Assembly: GCA_943735955.1 (NCBI GenBank)
Contig: OX030956.1
Coordinates: 729,412 to 793,411 of the forward strand
Direction: 5' to 3'
Source: Piscicola geometra
Lineage: Eukaryota > Annelida > Clitellata > Hirudinida > Piscicolidae
Length of the DNA: 64,000 nt
Both the position numbers and the translations under genes were made by a program. Under the pieces are notes generated by a model. It searched no databases, was not told the origin of the DNA, and saw nothing but the letters and a program-made list of their open reading frames with translations. Shown here piece after piece: positions 1-13,103 of this stretch (position 1 is its first letter; each line of letters begins with the position of its first letter).

Positions 1-1521
1 TGTTTTTTTAATTGATGCAAGTGAACAACAAAACAAAATTGAGCACTGATGGTTGAAATTATTTGAGAAGAACGTTTATGAACTTTCATATTGTTTTATT
101 TTATTTTAGGAATTAGAACTCTTCACGTTGTAATTATGTGTCTGTGTACTTTTTGTCAATTGTGACTTTAAAAACAACACAACTAAGGGTGTTATTTACG
201 TGGCGTAAACCCAAACGAGCTTCTCGAAATAAAAGGCAGCTTTTCATGCCTGATCAAATCATTCGTATGCATTGCAGCTTGCATCGTTTCTTGACATTCC
301 TTCTTGCTCGTTTTCACGTCAGTGCTCGTGAGATGCGTGAATCTTAGTTTGCTCATACTCTTTGCAAACTCCAAAGCAAATAGTTACTGTCAAATAGCTT
401 TTTAGGTTAAATCTGATATTTTGGAACTATTATACATTTATTAACCTATTTTATAAAGTATTTATTTATAAGTTTAAAACTATAAAATGAAGATATTTAT
501 GTAGAATCATTCAACAGTCTTTGATCTTGGCAAAATTGAAATGACTCTGATGAATTACTTCCAAAAGAAGAAATGAATTATTTTTCATTTTCTGCCGAAA
601 ATCATTTAGTTTCTAAGGCTGAAAGTTTGTAATCATGAGCGAAGAACAATTATTTTGAATAATTATTTCAACGCTGAGCTTTTTCAAAGCTGAAGTTTTT
701 ACTTTTTTAATGGGCAAAAATGAATTTATCATAGAGATATTGAATTAAAAGTTTTTTATTGTTTTCGAGTTAAAAAAACTTTTTTAAAATAAATTTATTT
801 GAATTTTATATATATTTTACTTCACACTTAAGTTTTTATACATATCTTTCTCTAATTCTTAATTTTTCAAAACTCGAAACTAATTTCTTAATGGTATACT
901 TAGGGCATCCAAAGCGTTCTTTTTGAAATACACGCTTGAAACAGCCACATTTTAGTTTTAATGACGTCACGAAAACTAATTTTCTATTGGAAATTTATAT
1001 ATATATGTATTTTATTTCATTAATGAATAATTTAAAAAATGTTTTTTGAAGTCTAAGAGAACGCAAGGCGCAATGTATAGGCGCATTCCAGCGTAAAATT
1101 TTATTGCTTTAATAATATTTAAGTTATTGAATATCTGAAAATAAAAATAATTTTGAAAAAAGTTTTTTTTTAATTTTTCAATGTTTGAAAGCTTTTGTCG
1201 TTTTGATACAAAAGATAATGGAGTTTTGAATATAAAATTGACACAATGAAGCTTGCTTTAATTGAATATTTTAAAACATTTTAAAACGTATTCAAAAGTT
1301 GTACAGCTTTTTGTATTTTCTATTTCAAAATAAGATTATTCTAAACATGATGTTTTGCATCATTAAAATTAGTATGTAAGTTTGTTTTTTTTAATTCACA
1401 AAATTATTTTTTTCTGCATGATGAAAATGATCTTTTTATCAACTCACTGTTTTCCTATAAATGTTTTTTATCTAAAAGATTTACAAAAATAGTCACAAAT
1501 AGTTTAAATTAATGTTACCAG
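1..1521. other. AT-rich noncoding sequence, probably intron
   Basis: No open frame here has convincing coding character. The sequence is A/T-rich with many short T and A runs. It ends at an acceptor (ttaccag) that opens the first recognised exon of the large Ser/Gln-rich gene. Because that exon starts in mid-codon, this stretch is probably intron, and the 5' end of the gene lies farther left or in a small exon I could not recognise. Confidence 0.5.
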
Positions 1522-4500
1522 AAAGCACCTGGATTCCAAAGAAGCAGTGAAAGGCACGAAAAGTTCAAAAAAAAGAGCCCCTTCTGGGAGCAAACGCCAA
1601 GTCAGCACAAACTCCATCGAATGCCACCACAATGACGATGACGAAGCGTACAGCCTTTCCAAAAAACAAACTTTCGCACACTTCACCCGCTCATCCACCT
1701 TATCTTCTCACAACTGCTCGAAAAGGCTGAAAAATCTGAAAAATAATTTTAGTAGTTTCTTCAAAAGAGTTTCTTGTGAAAAGGTTTATCGTCAGTGTCA
1801 CGAAAGAATTTATAAATCTAGAAAGCCTTGGAATAATGAAAGATCAGAAAACGCTGAGACACCCGTGAACTCCATCACCTCTCTTACATTCCCTGAAATG
1901 AAATCAACGCACGTGAAAGATTTTTCTTCATCTTTTTATCCATCTCCACAAGCCTCTTCCAGACCACCTATCAACTCCACGATGGAACATTCCAGCCCAC
2001 CACAGACACCCTCCCCACGTCCTTCCCAAGGCTTTGAAAACGGCTCTTACACCAAAGAGCATTCTAATTCAAAGTAAGTTCCAACATTATGTCGAATATT
2101 TCATAAAATATTTATCATCCAAGAATTATTTCATGTTTACCTTCCATGAATCTTTTATTTTATCCTCCTTACAAATATATTAAAGCATAAATGTAATTAT
2201 AGAAGGAATGCTGTATCTGCCCAAGGAAATATTACATGGTATTATTAAACAGGGCGTTATGACATTATTTGCATTACATTATCCTTAGTACAACTTTTTC
2301 CACATTATTTAGTTTGATTCATGGCTGGGCTGCCTTGTCATGAATTTGTTTCGAGCGAATATTTCAGGGAGTTTTTCTAAGAAAAGTATCGAAAATCTTG
2401 TTGAATGGTAGGCAGGTATGATTGGCGTGAGAACCTTCGCATTTTTTCGAATCTTCAGTTCAGGGCGTCCAACCATCACAGGTCTTTGGTCTTCTACTAT
2501 AGAAGAGATGGCTTTCTTAACATCAAGCACTGCACTAAGGCTTGATGTGAGGATCTCAACTTTGAATCGTCGTCACCATTTTTCCCTTTCTGGTACTCAC
2601 AGTTTTTAGGTATTGGCGTGATAGTCTTCAGTTTATCTGTTTCCAATTTTCAAACTAGCTATACACATTTTTATAATTTCTGTTTTTCGGCCCAATTGTG
2701 AAAAGAAAGAAAAATTTTCGCACTTAGGTCTAATTGATAGTTTTTTGAACTTAAAGTTAAATAGTGTTTTGTTATCTATATTTTATTAATTAAAAATAAA
2801 GTATATTTTTTATCACATTTTTCTCATTTATATTTGATACCTTTATATCACTTATTTTGTAGCTTTCAATAACACATTTTTTTTATGTTCATAGATTCAT
2901 AATTCTATATTTCATGATTTTTCTTTCACCAATTTTATTTCTTTCAAAATTGAAAAAATCTTATTTTAGTCAAATATTTATTTTATAAAATTAAAAGTTA
3001 TAGTTGAAACTGTAATCAATAAATCGAACTTATTTTGAGAAGCATTACATTTTTAATACTAGTTGTTATTAATGTTTTTAGAAAAAATCCTTTATCATGT
3101 TAGTGGACATTCATTTTTGATAAAGCTTTTTAATACTAATGTTGTCAAACTCTACGAGGGCCCATTACTTCTTTTCTCGTCCCTCTTCTATAGCTCCATC
3201 TCTTTTTCCATAAATATTCTTTTCTATTCTTTGACTTGAATAGATTCAAATATACTTTGCATTGTATTCAAATTTACAATGCATGTACTTTTTAAGGTGA
3301 AAAAAAACTTTTCACAAACCTTAGACCTTACATTTTCTCTAAAGTTTATTTTAAATCATTACTTTTCAGAACCCTTAATTTTCATTTTAATCATTTTTCT
3401 TTTCAAAACTCAAAATCAAGTTAGGTTCGGAAAAACAAACATACTGAATACAAAGCACAATTACATCTTTCAAGAACAGATGGCAAGCTGCTACTATTTT
3501 ATCTTTTGCCTCAAGCTGACAAGATCTTTTCTATGAATTATTGAACAAGAAGACATCTGAAGAGCTATTTCACAGCAGAAACTGTCAAGCTGCTTTAAAA
3601 ATGTGGAACGTTAATAATTTTATGGCATGGAACTTCGCTAGTCGAAGAGTTTTGAAGGGTGAAAAACTGACTTTTATTACGTTAGTCTTTGAAGTTGTGC
3701 CGTCCTGCTTGGATGCTTTCTCTTTGAAAGCTCAACGACTGAAAACTCTTTGTGGAAAAATAAAATTCTCATTGCTACAAGACCCTTAAAGTTTCAAATA
3801 AAATACTTGAATCAGGTTCATTTCAACTGTTTGATTGTCCGTTTGGTGCTCTGAGGCTTTGGAGCCCAACATTTCTGAGTGAGCTGGGCGCTTCAATACT
3901 TGAACATCGCTTTGGTAGGGAAGGGCATGTTAAAAAAACATGAACGCGTTTTAATAAGCTGAAATTAAATGTTAACTTCAATAAATGGAAGACTTGAATA
4001 TCACAGACTCTTTTGTTCGTTTTGCAATTAAATTCACATGCAATTAAGTAATATTGAAAAAATTTAAAATTGGAATAAAAGTTTAAATTGAAATTGATCC
4101 CTAAAATAAAAGTTTAAATTAACTTTCCGACCGAATGTCATTTTCCAATTTTACGTTTTTCAACAAAAATAAATTTAAAAGATGTGTTTAATTTTATACA
4201 ACTATTTTTAATGTGATAGGCGTGTGTATAGTGGTGGATGACGCCTCATAAAGAGCCAAAAATACGAAGAAATATAAAAAATTAAAGTTTAAATTGAATG
4301 AAGAGACTTTTAGTTTTGAAATAATTATCAATTCAACTTTCTTAAATATTCTTTTATTCACAAAATTCAGTCCCATATCAAATAAATGTTTTTTAAAGTC
4401 AGCTTTGAAAAATAAATAAATAAATAAATACTTCTTGTAATCAACAGTTGGATCTTTCTATCTTTTTAGTAACAGCATAAAAAACCGAATGAAAATATTG

Positions 4501-7500
4501 AACTCTAAAAAAATAATTTATTACTCTTCATATTGAGGCTTAAATAAATAAATCAAATGTCTATTTTAGAAAATTCTTAGAAAAAACTATATCGTGTTAT
4601 TTTAATAATTAAGACATCAACCTTCATCTGGCTCTCACACAACGTGCATATTATGTCTCAGACGCCCAGGAGAGAAATGTATCAGCCTCAGTCCACATTC
4701 GTAAGAGATCCTTTCAACTTTTTCATATTCAAAATATCAGTTCCAGTTTTGAAATGTACAAGAGTGTATGTCTCTGCTTCAAAGATTAAAAGCGATAATT
4801 ATTTTTGATCAAAGTTTTGTTTTAGAAGGAAACGTCTCAAGGGAACGTTGAGAAACATTCACTCATTGAGACGAATTAAATGCAAATGCGTTTCTAAAAT
4901 ACTTGCAAACAAAATTAAATTTTCGGCTTCTATCACAACATTTAAACTTTCTTTATTCACAAGTCCTTGAAAACACCATGAGACTGGATGAAGACTTTCT
5001 CGAGAAACCTCATCACAAGAGGACCACTTTATCATGCTGATGAATGAGGGCTTGAGTCGCTAGTTGGCCACTTTTGTCTAACTAGACGGAATTGGCTTTT
5101 GATAGTAACGATATGACTCAATGTTCATTCAAGTGATCACTTCGAGAATACGGCAAGAATGTCTTTAAAATAGTAAATGGTGATTTGACATGGTACTAAG
5201 GAAAGTTAAAGAGTCATTAAATCGTTGGATGAAGCTGTGAAAGTATTAAAAAAAAGTTGAAACTGCTTGAGTGGCACGTTGTCAAAAGTTAGAGTGGTGC
5301 AGGATTGTTGGTGAGTTTTGGAAGGCGCACGAGCGTACGGCTTCACACCTGTGGACATCAAAGTGTGCATACTTTGTACGCAGTGTGGGCAGACAGCGTA
5401 CGGATAGAGCCGAGTCTAAATGCTTGTCGCTTTCTCTGTTGCTTAACGGCAGCCTCCGTCACTTCGAGACGAGTTCCCCTTTTTTTGATTATTCGAACGA
5501 GTGCAATTTCTACTTTAATAGAAAACATTTTTGCTTTTAGACTTTTTTGTTTGTTATTTTAGCAAAATTCAATTTTGAGTTTGAGCATTTAAAAAGCACT
5601 TTAGGATAAAATAAAATTAAAATATATTTCTGAACCCATTAATTTTATTTTTTCCTAAAAAAACATCGTAAATAATTTTTTGCGAAATTTTATTCTTCAT
5701 AAAAATATTCGCATTCAAAAACCTATATGAAAATAATAAACATGAATAAGTCCAGGAAGAAAAAGACGGTCATTCATTTTTAAAATTCCTGTGATATATT
5801 TTTTATAAAACTTCTTTCAAAATGTTGTTTCATAAAACCTTTTTCTAAATTTGTTTCATAAAACTTTTTTCAAAATTTTGTTTCATAAAACTTTTTTCAA
5901 AATTTTGTTTCATAAAACTTTTGTTCCTGGCCTTTATCTCAGAAAGTTGCCTTATACTTTTTTAATGACGGAAGAAATGGGTCAAGAAAGGTTGGTGAAT
6001 GTGGAAAGAATGATCCTTTCTCGAACAGCAGCGGTGGGAATCTGAAAACGCAATGTGAATTAGTTTTATCGCTCATTCTCTAGCGCATTAATCATCCAAT
6101 AATCTGACAAATGGTTTTGAAACAGAGGAAAGAGACACAAGATAAAAGAATGACCGGTCAAGCACGATCTTTTCCTCACAGCACTTAGTCATTTCACATT
6201 CGACAAATGTTCGAGTACATAATCTGCAAACAGCTTTTATTTCTGATTGTCTCATTTGGTGTGCTAGGCTCACTTATAACAAAAGTAGCTTCTCAATTTC
6301 CACTAGTTGTGTCTTACGCGGAAAAGGTTCGAGTGGACAAAAGCAGGTGCCTGGCACTTGGGTCTCCATGAAGGAAGCTTGCATCTGTTGGTTCCCCTGT
6401 TTGGTTCCCCTGAAGGGAGACAGACCTGCATATTTAATTTCCGCTCTTCGAAATTCAGAGCTCAAATCTTCGTTAAAACATAATAGCCCCTTCATGCCAA
6501 ACTTGGATCGTAAAAATTCTCTGGGAAGCATTTAAAATGAGAACTTTTAAACGTTTTTATAAAGAGCGCTTCTTTGATCAGTGATTGCAAGCGGTCAATT
6601 GTTTTTCCAAAAATAAGATATTTATAATAATATAAGGAAAAACTTTATTTTTGACGATTTAAAATGCTGAAAAAGAAAAATAGAGCATTTTTTCATTAGT
6701 AAGTGAAATATTAAACTTAAATGCCGAATAATAATTATCCAATTATTTAATTAAACAAATATTTGTCGATTCGGTTAAAATATTTTTATATTAAACTCTA
6801 ATCGAAAGAAGAGTAAAGAAAGAAAAGACTGATCTTTAAATATTTTATGATTTAATGAAGATAATAGCGATAGTAAAGCAGAATAATATAGATATAATGA
6901 AGTTAATAAAGCAGCATTGTGAGCCCATAACTTTTTTAATATTTTAAATGACATTACTAAAATAAAGTTTTTCTTTGCATAATTAAAAGGCTTATCCAGG
7001 TTCCTTGACAAGCCAAGTAAAAAGAACCCCATGTGAAAATATTTAGGCAAACAAAAAAGAAAAACTCATTTTGTTAATGTTCTGAAATCTTTTCATTATT
7101 ATTTGCAAGTTGAATGACAACCTTAAAATTTTTTTATTAAACAACATATATTTGAAAATTTACAACAAAATGTTTCTCAGATAAAGAATACTTTTTCAAT
7201 TTATAATATATTTGTTTTGTAATTTCTAGAAGTTCGTGCCTTTAAAATCATGAAGAAAAATAATTTCGGCTTGTTTTCTATTTTGTGGTTGATACTCTTA
7301 AGCCTTCATGCCTCATTAACACCAATATTAAATTTATTTTCAGCAACAGAACATGAGAAAGTCTGTCCCCAGATTAAAATATAACAGTCTGACAGAGTGT
7401 CATGCACCTCCTATGAACCTCAGAATTCATTAAATGTTATTGATTTTGAGTATCTTTTTCAAATAATTTCACTTATTTTTTAGTTTAAAATGTTTTGATC

Positions 7501-10500
7501 TTTAAATTGAAATTTTAAAAAAGTGTATTGGACCATGAAGTCTTAAAATGTTAATACGAGATACATCAGCTGGAAATAACTGTTCAAAAGGTTTTGAAAA
7601 CCAAATTGCTCTCTAGACAGCCTTTTTAATCGATAGCCATTTTTTTCTCCAATAATTTTCGTTTTTTATGATTAAAAAATTTTCAAAATAGGAATAATGA
7701 TTGTTGAGAGTTATTTCTGGTCAGGTAACTACAATGTTTCATTTTAGAGTCAACAGTTTTTGGTATAATCGAGTGCTAGGACAAAATAGCTTGATACATT
7801 CTTCCAAGAAAGTTCTCAATGTCAAATGCTTTGCAGGGAGTCCTCAAGCACAGAAAAAGACCTGGATTCTATGTTCGAAAAATACAAGAAAGAAAACACG
7901 GGTGTTGAAAAAAGAATTATTGACGACTTGAATATTATAGAGTTTGAAAGTGAAAATAAAAATAAATTTAATGCATTAAATTTTGAAAACGAGAATGATT
8001 TCAGAGTCATCGAAGAAAATGATTTAGAAGAAAAAGGCTGCACTTCGTTGACAGACATTCTCTCAACAAAAACAACCTTGTCATCAAGGACGGCGACAGC
8101 ATCTTCACCACAACAACCACCACCACCACCAAAGACTACAACAAGCACTTCATTGGCAAACATGGCAGCAGCGACTTTCGAAATGACAAGATCTTCTCCA
8201 ACACCTTTCAGAACTCAAAGTAGCCTTTGAAAATGTTGATGTTTGTATGAAAACTATGCTAATTGTTTATTGAATTAGCCCTTCAAGTAAACATTCAAGT
8301 TGCTCAAATACTTCTTTTAAAGTTGAAAACAAACAAGTTATTAGACATTTCAAATTTATTTCGTTTATGTTTTTAACATATTCTAAAACTTTCAATGAAA
8401 AAAAAAATTCAAAAAAGATGATGAATAGTCTTCATAAAAAATAATGAAATCACACAACATATTTTTCATGAAAATTATAATTATTTTTATAATAATTGAA
8501 AATACAAAATACATAAAATAAAATGAAAGAGTATTCAAAAAGTATTAGCACAAAAACTTTAAAATAACTAACCAAATACCTTTCAGTAACCAGAATGACC
8601 AGCACACAGATGGTTACAGCGGATGTTCATTTGAAGGATGAAGAAAAGACTGGTATTTTAAAAATCAATAATTTTAGAATTTTTCGTATTTCAGTGCAAT
8701 TCTTTTCTTTCTTTGAAGAAAAGAAAAATATTTTAAATTGAAAAAAAGGTTTTAGATAAAGCTTGTACAAAATGGTTTGTTTTAATGGTGAAATTATTGG
8801 TTTGATTTTTTTAATGTTTAACTTTCAAACAAAATGTGTTAACTATCATTTTCAGATTGTTCGGCAAAATCTTCTGTTTTTCTTTTGCCTCATGAGTGAG
8901 TTGCTTACTGTCACCCTAATTTAATTACAGAGTATTTTATAAATTTTATGCCATACATTTTCTTTTTTTAAAAAATAAATAACCAATTCCATAAATTTGC
9001 AACAAGAATATTTTCATCAGGCATTCGAATTTCAAATTAAGACGAAGACATGTTCATTAGACTGAGAGCTATATCTCCAAACGTCTGAAATAATATATCA
9101 TTAAGATGTATTTTCTATTGTGCAGTTCTCAGAAGACACAGTTTATTAGAAGATCTTTCGATTCCACTTTTATAAGCAACAACAACAAAACTTCTCAGCA
9201 ACAACACTCTTTACAGCAACAACCACTCTTGAAACAACAACTATCCCCTCAGCATTCCTCACAACCACTCTTCCAGCACCAGCCACTTGAACAAGCCACA
9301 CAAGCCCTCCTACAGCAACCTCCCATCGTCCTCATCCACTCAACTCCCAAGTCAAAGAGATCCAAACATCGGCATGATGAGCGTCGCAAACAGAGGAAAG
9401 CTCCAGAGTTCCAGCAGGCTTCGGAGCCACTCGCCCGAGACCATTGGTGGAACAAGAACACTTCAACAAACGCAGGTTCACAACAGCCAGGAAAAAGTAA
9501 CTTCCTCACTCCCAACTACAACACCTCTCCAACAAAAACTAAATGCCGTTCCACTTCGGATTTAAATCCTGAAAATTCTCTTGAAGGTAACAAAAGTTAT
9601 AAGAAAAATCAAACATTACACCACCAGCAGCAAAGCCAACAAGGACAACAAATCATAAAACAACATCAGTCGCAGCAGCCACCCTTCCTTTACAAAGAAA
9701 GTACAAAGCGAGACTACTTCAACGACAACATCGACGAATTCGTTTTTCAGAAAAAGTACAGCGTGCAAAATCTTAAATTGTCGAATGTTTCTCAGGAATC
9801 GAGGTGCAACTCGATGGACCACTCGAGACTTGCATCAAAAACTAGAAGCCTCTCTCAACACACAGCAAGCTTCGAAAATGAGGGCCACAAAACACGAACT
9901 GACAACTTCAGTCACGAGAATTCGAGCACACCGACCCTCCTAGCATCGCCTTCCAAGTCTCCAATGAATGTTTTGGCAAGCTTCAAGCATCTCAGAAAAT
10001 CAATTGAAAATTCGTTCAGCACAAAAAAGATGACAAACAAAGTGTTAGTAGACTTCAAGGCTGACGTTGACGCGTTTGGAGAGACGAAAAGAAGGAGTAG
10101 TGCTGAGTTGAGCGAAGAGAAGGGAGGCGCTTTGGCGGTGAGCGTTGATCGCAGGAGGGTTCATAGTTGCGAAATCCCGTCAGTGCTGGACAACTCTTTC
10201 ATGTTCACGGAGTTCATCGACGGGCCGTTCGACGACGGAGTTGGTGAGTGGAACGGCTTGAGTGTGAGGAGAGGCTTCAACTTCTCGTTTCCATCGGTGA
10301 ACACTGACCTCTCGTCAACACCTGAAGCCAATATGGCCTCAAAGAAACTGGGCTCAGATAATATAGAAAAAATAAGTGAAAAGAGAAGTTTAAAAACGCC
10401 TGTTAAAGCAAAGCTAGTCATTGCAAAGGCTCAAACATTAATGGTCGAAGCTCCGGAAAAGCAAGAGAAAAAGGTGGAATGGAGGCAAGATTCGAAAACG

Positions 10501-12684
10501 AAGCGTCAGCACTTCGGGAAGCCATTGTTAGAGCGGAACAAACGTCACTCGTCACTGAACAGCAGCAACGCGCCTAACAGCTTCGACAGCGTCACCACTG
10601 AAAACGAAGCATCGGGTTCTTCCAGCAGGTGTGGCGCTACAACCACCTCGATCGAATCAACTGCCACCAACGTCTCTAGCGACAGCACGAACGACAGCAA
10701 GTCACACAAACTGCATCAGATGAGAGATGACAGCGGCTACAAGTCACTGGAAACACAGCAGTCTTTGAAGCGTCTGGAGACTGAAGAAAGCGGTCCCCTG
10801 CAGAAAACTTCGCAAATGTTCAAGTTTGTCGCTCAGCAGTTCAACAAAGCCTCCTCTGCTACTAAGTCCTTCGATGTTTTGAAGTCTGCGGTAACAACTG
10901 TTAACAAGAAACAAGAAGATATCAGGTCAGAGTCATTAGAAGAAGGAATTGTCAAGTCTAATGTCAAAGAGAAAAACAATTCTCTAGTTGAACATAAGTC
11001 ATTCACTTTGGAAAAACCATCTTTTCTTTCGAACCGAGCTTCATTGTTGTTTGGTTTTCAAGGAAGCAAATCTAAAAATGTAATCGAGAGCAAGAACGAT
11101 GCCCCTCCAAACATTTCTTCTGAAAAGAAACCAGATCAAGTAATAGCAGCGGACAATCAACTTGGATCCACTGATAATGTGACAACAGACCAAAACTCTG
11201 AGCAGAATGTGACTGCTAACCAAGAAAATATCTATACAAGTGTTCCAGTGAGTCAAGTTCGAGTATCGAATTATCCACAATCTGTTGATTTCTCTTCAGT
11301 TAGACAACAGCATCCACTGAATTCTGCTTCAAACTCAACGACAACACCTCTACAAAAAGCATCAACTATCAACACGGAAGAGAAACCACCAAACAGGAGT
11401 TTTTTTGCCTCGCGTTTCAATCTCATGCTCCACAAAGCAGAAGTAATAATGAACAGCTTCACGGAAGATCCTATTTCAGAAAAGGCTCAAAACAATATTG
11501 ATCCTAGCTTTGCACCGCAGACAAGTGCAACTTCTGTTTTTCTTCCATCTTCAAACATTCCATCTACAACCAATTCCACTCCTACCACTTCTCTGAAAAC
11601 ACGCTGGAGAATGGCTGCGAAGTTGGTTGGTGACTCGTGGAGTAAAGCAAACAGCCTTCCAGAAACAGTTGACAAAATCAGAAGAAACAGTTTTAGGTCA
11701 CAAAGCGATTCGAACGATGCTGGGATGACTGAGTCTCTGAATCAATCTCATCCGCCAACTCCACCGGTCACCAATCAGCTCCAAACCACTCCTAAAAACG
11801 CTTCGTCAGATAGTTCCAGCATGCCCACCATCCCTACTTCACTCCGTCTCCAGAGAATTTTGGAACAACAAAAAGCTTTGAGAAACCAATCTTCACTAAC
11901 CGACTCAAGAGATAAAAAATCGATTAAATTCCAAAAGCCTCTGAAAGCTAAAATTCCTCTTTCTCCTTTGCTTGGTAAAGACATTCAACAACAGCTCACC
12001 CAACGTCCACAACCATCCCAGCCAGTCTATCAGGCCACCCTTCAACCGCCCACACTCGCTTCTACTCTGGAAAACAGAAACTGGCCACACGGCGATAAGA
12101 CAAACACCCAAACTCCCAAAGACGCATTCATCACGTCGCCCACTAAAACACCTCAAAACGCCCCCATGACTGCGCCTCAGCAACTCAACACTCAGCCGCC
12201 TTCGCAACAGCCAAAAGCTCAAGCGTCTCAAATATCCGTTCTCAAACGAGGAGAACCGAAGAGCGCCTCCAAACGCAGGAAGGCCTACAGGACACGCAAG
12301 CAACTCAACGACAGACTGCTGCCCGACGATGATGAACAATCCACGCAAGCCTCCCTCAAAAACACTCAACAGCTAAGGTCTCCACTCGCTCCTTCCGAGG
12401 CCTCCACTGCCTTCAAAGGCGCCATCAGCGTCAGCAGCAGCCTCTCCGCCACCGAGGACTCCAACACTTCCATGACCACCAACGACGACCTCTCCGAACT
12501 GACCTTCATCAGACAAGCCTCGGGCAGGATGGTGTACAGAGACTACAGCGTCGACGCCAAGACTGAAGCGATCTTCAACCAGTTCATCCAGTACGACCCC
12601 CAACTAGAAGCCACAAGGCCCAGGGAGAGTTTCCTGAGCGTGAGAGACGGGAAAAGCAGGAAGAAAAGCACAAGTGGAAAATGA
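1522..12684 (+). CDS. Large Ser/Gln/Lys-rich protein of unknown function (5' incomplete)
   Basis: Five exons join in phase: 1522-2073, 7837-8219, 8587-8652, 8856-8895 (a 40-nt microexon) and 9126-12684, giving about 1,530 codons. Acceptors are ttaccag, ttgcag, tttcag, ttcag and tgtgcag; donors are gtaagt, gtagcc, gtattt and gtgagt. The first exon starts in mid-codon, so the start is missing. The product looks mostly disordered and probably intracellular: Ser/Lys-rich N-terminus, an acidic segment in exon 2, a Pro run (about 8107-8135), then a Gln-rich stretch at the start of the last exon (9180-9330). No catalytic motif or membrane segment is visible. The last 65 residues are less repetitive (RQASGRMVYRDYSVDAKTEA, then FNQFIQYDPQLEA) and look like the best candidate for a conserved motif. 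It could be a scaffold or cytoskeletal adaptor, but that is a guess. The exon structure is well supported by phase; the function is not known. Confidence 0.75.
2074..7836 (+). other. Long intron 1 of the Ser/Gln-rich gene
   Basis: A 5.8-kb AT-rich intron from a gtaagt donor to a ttgcag acceptor. It holds no gene I can recognise. Short open frames near 2.3-2.6, 3.3-3.8, 5.3-5.6 and 6.3-6.5 kb have no recognisable family motif. A tandem repeat lies at 5.8-5.9 kb. An unconfirmed small exon could sit after the ttttcag at about 7343, but the direct join from 2073 to 7837 already keeps the frame. Confidence 0.5.
5812..5926. repeat. Tandem repeat, about 26-29 bp unit, about 4 copies
   Basis: The unit reads roughly TTTCATAAAACTTTTTTCAA followed by AATTTTG and repeats about four times with small differences. 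It lies inside the long intron of the Ser/Gln-rich gene. One frame is open through it by chance. Confidence 0.7.
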
Positions 12685-13097
12685 ATGAAAAGCGCTTAGA
12701 GTGGAAAAGAATTAGAAAATGGTGGATGACAAAAAAATAGATATTCAGCTGGAGAAGCATAGTTAAATTAAATTTTGTTGTACAAATAGAGTGACTTCGT
12801 GGTATGCTTTAGGAATTTTATATTTATAACTATTTTTCAAACGGAAAAGCTTTTGTTGCAATGGAAGAAAAATATTTTTCTGGAGATTCTGAAGCTTTAA
12901 AAATTCATTTCGAGAAGACGGCTCGCGTTTTCAAGTCATATTTGACACTTCCAAGATAAAAGTTTAAATACGAAAAAGTAACTTTTGTTTTGAATTTTCA
13001 AAACTCATAAAGACTGCAAAAGGTTTCTTGGCTTTAGTCGATATAGCACTCACTAAGTCTTTTTCTAAGACAAATTAATATGTGACTGCGTAGGTGT

Positions 13098-13103
13098 AAT
13101 AAA
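13098..13103 (+). terminator. Likely polyadenylation signal of the Ser/Gln-rich gene
   Basis: Canonical AATAAA about 415 nt downstream of the stop codon, on the coding strand. It is a plausible cleavage signal, but AATAAA is frequent by chance in DNA this AT-rich. Confidence 0.35.
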
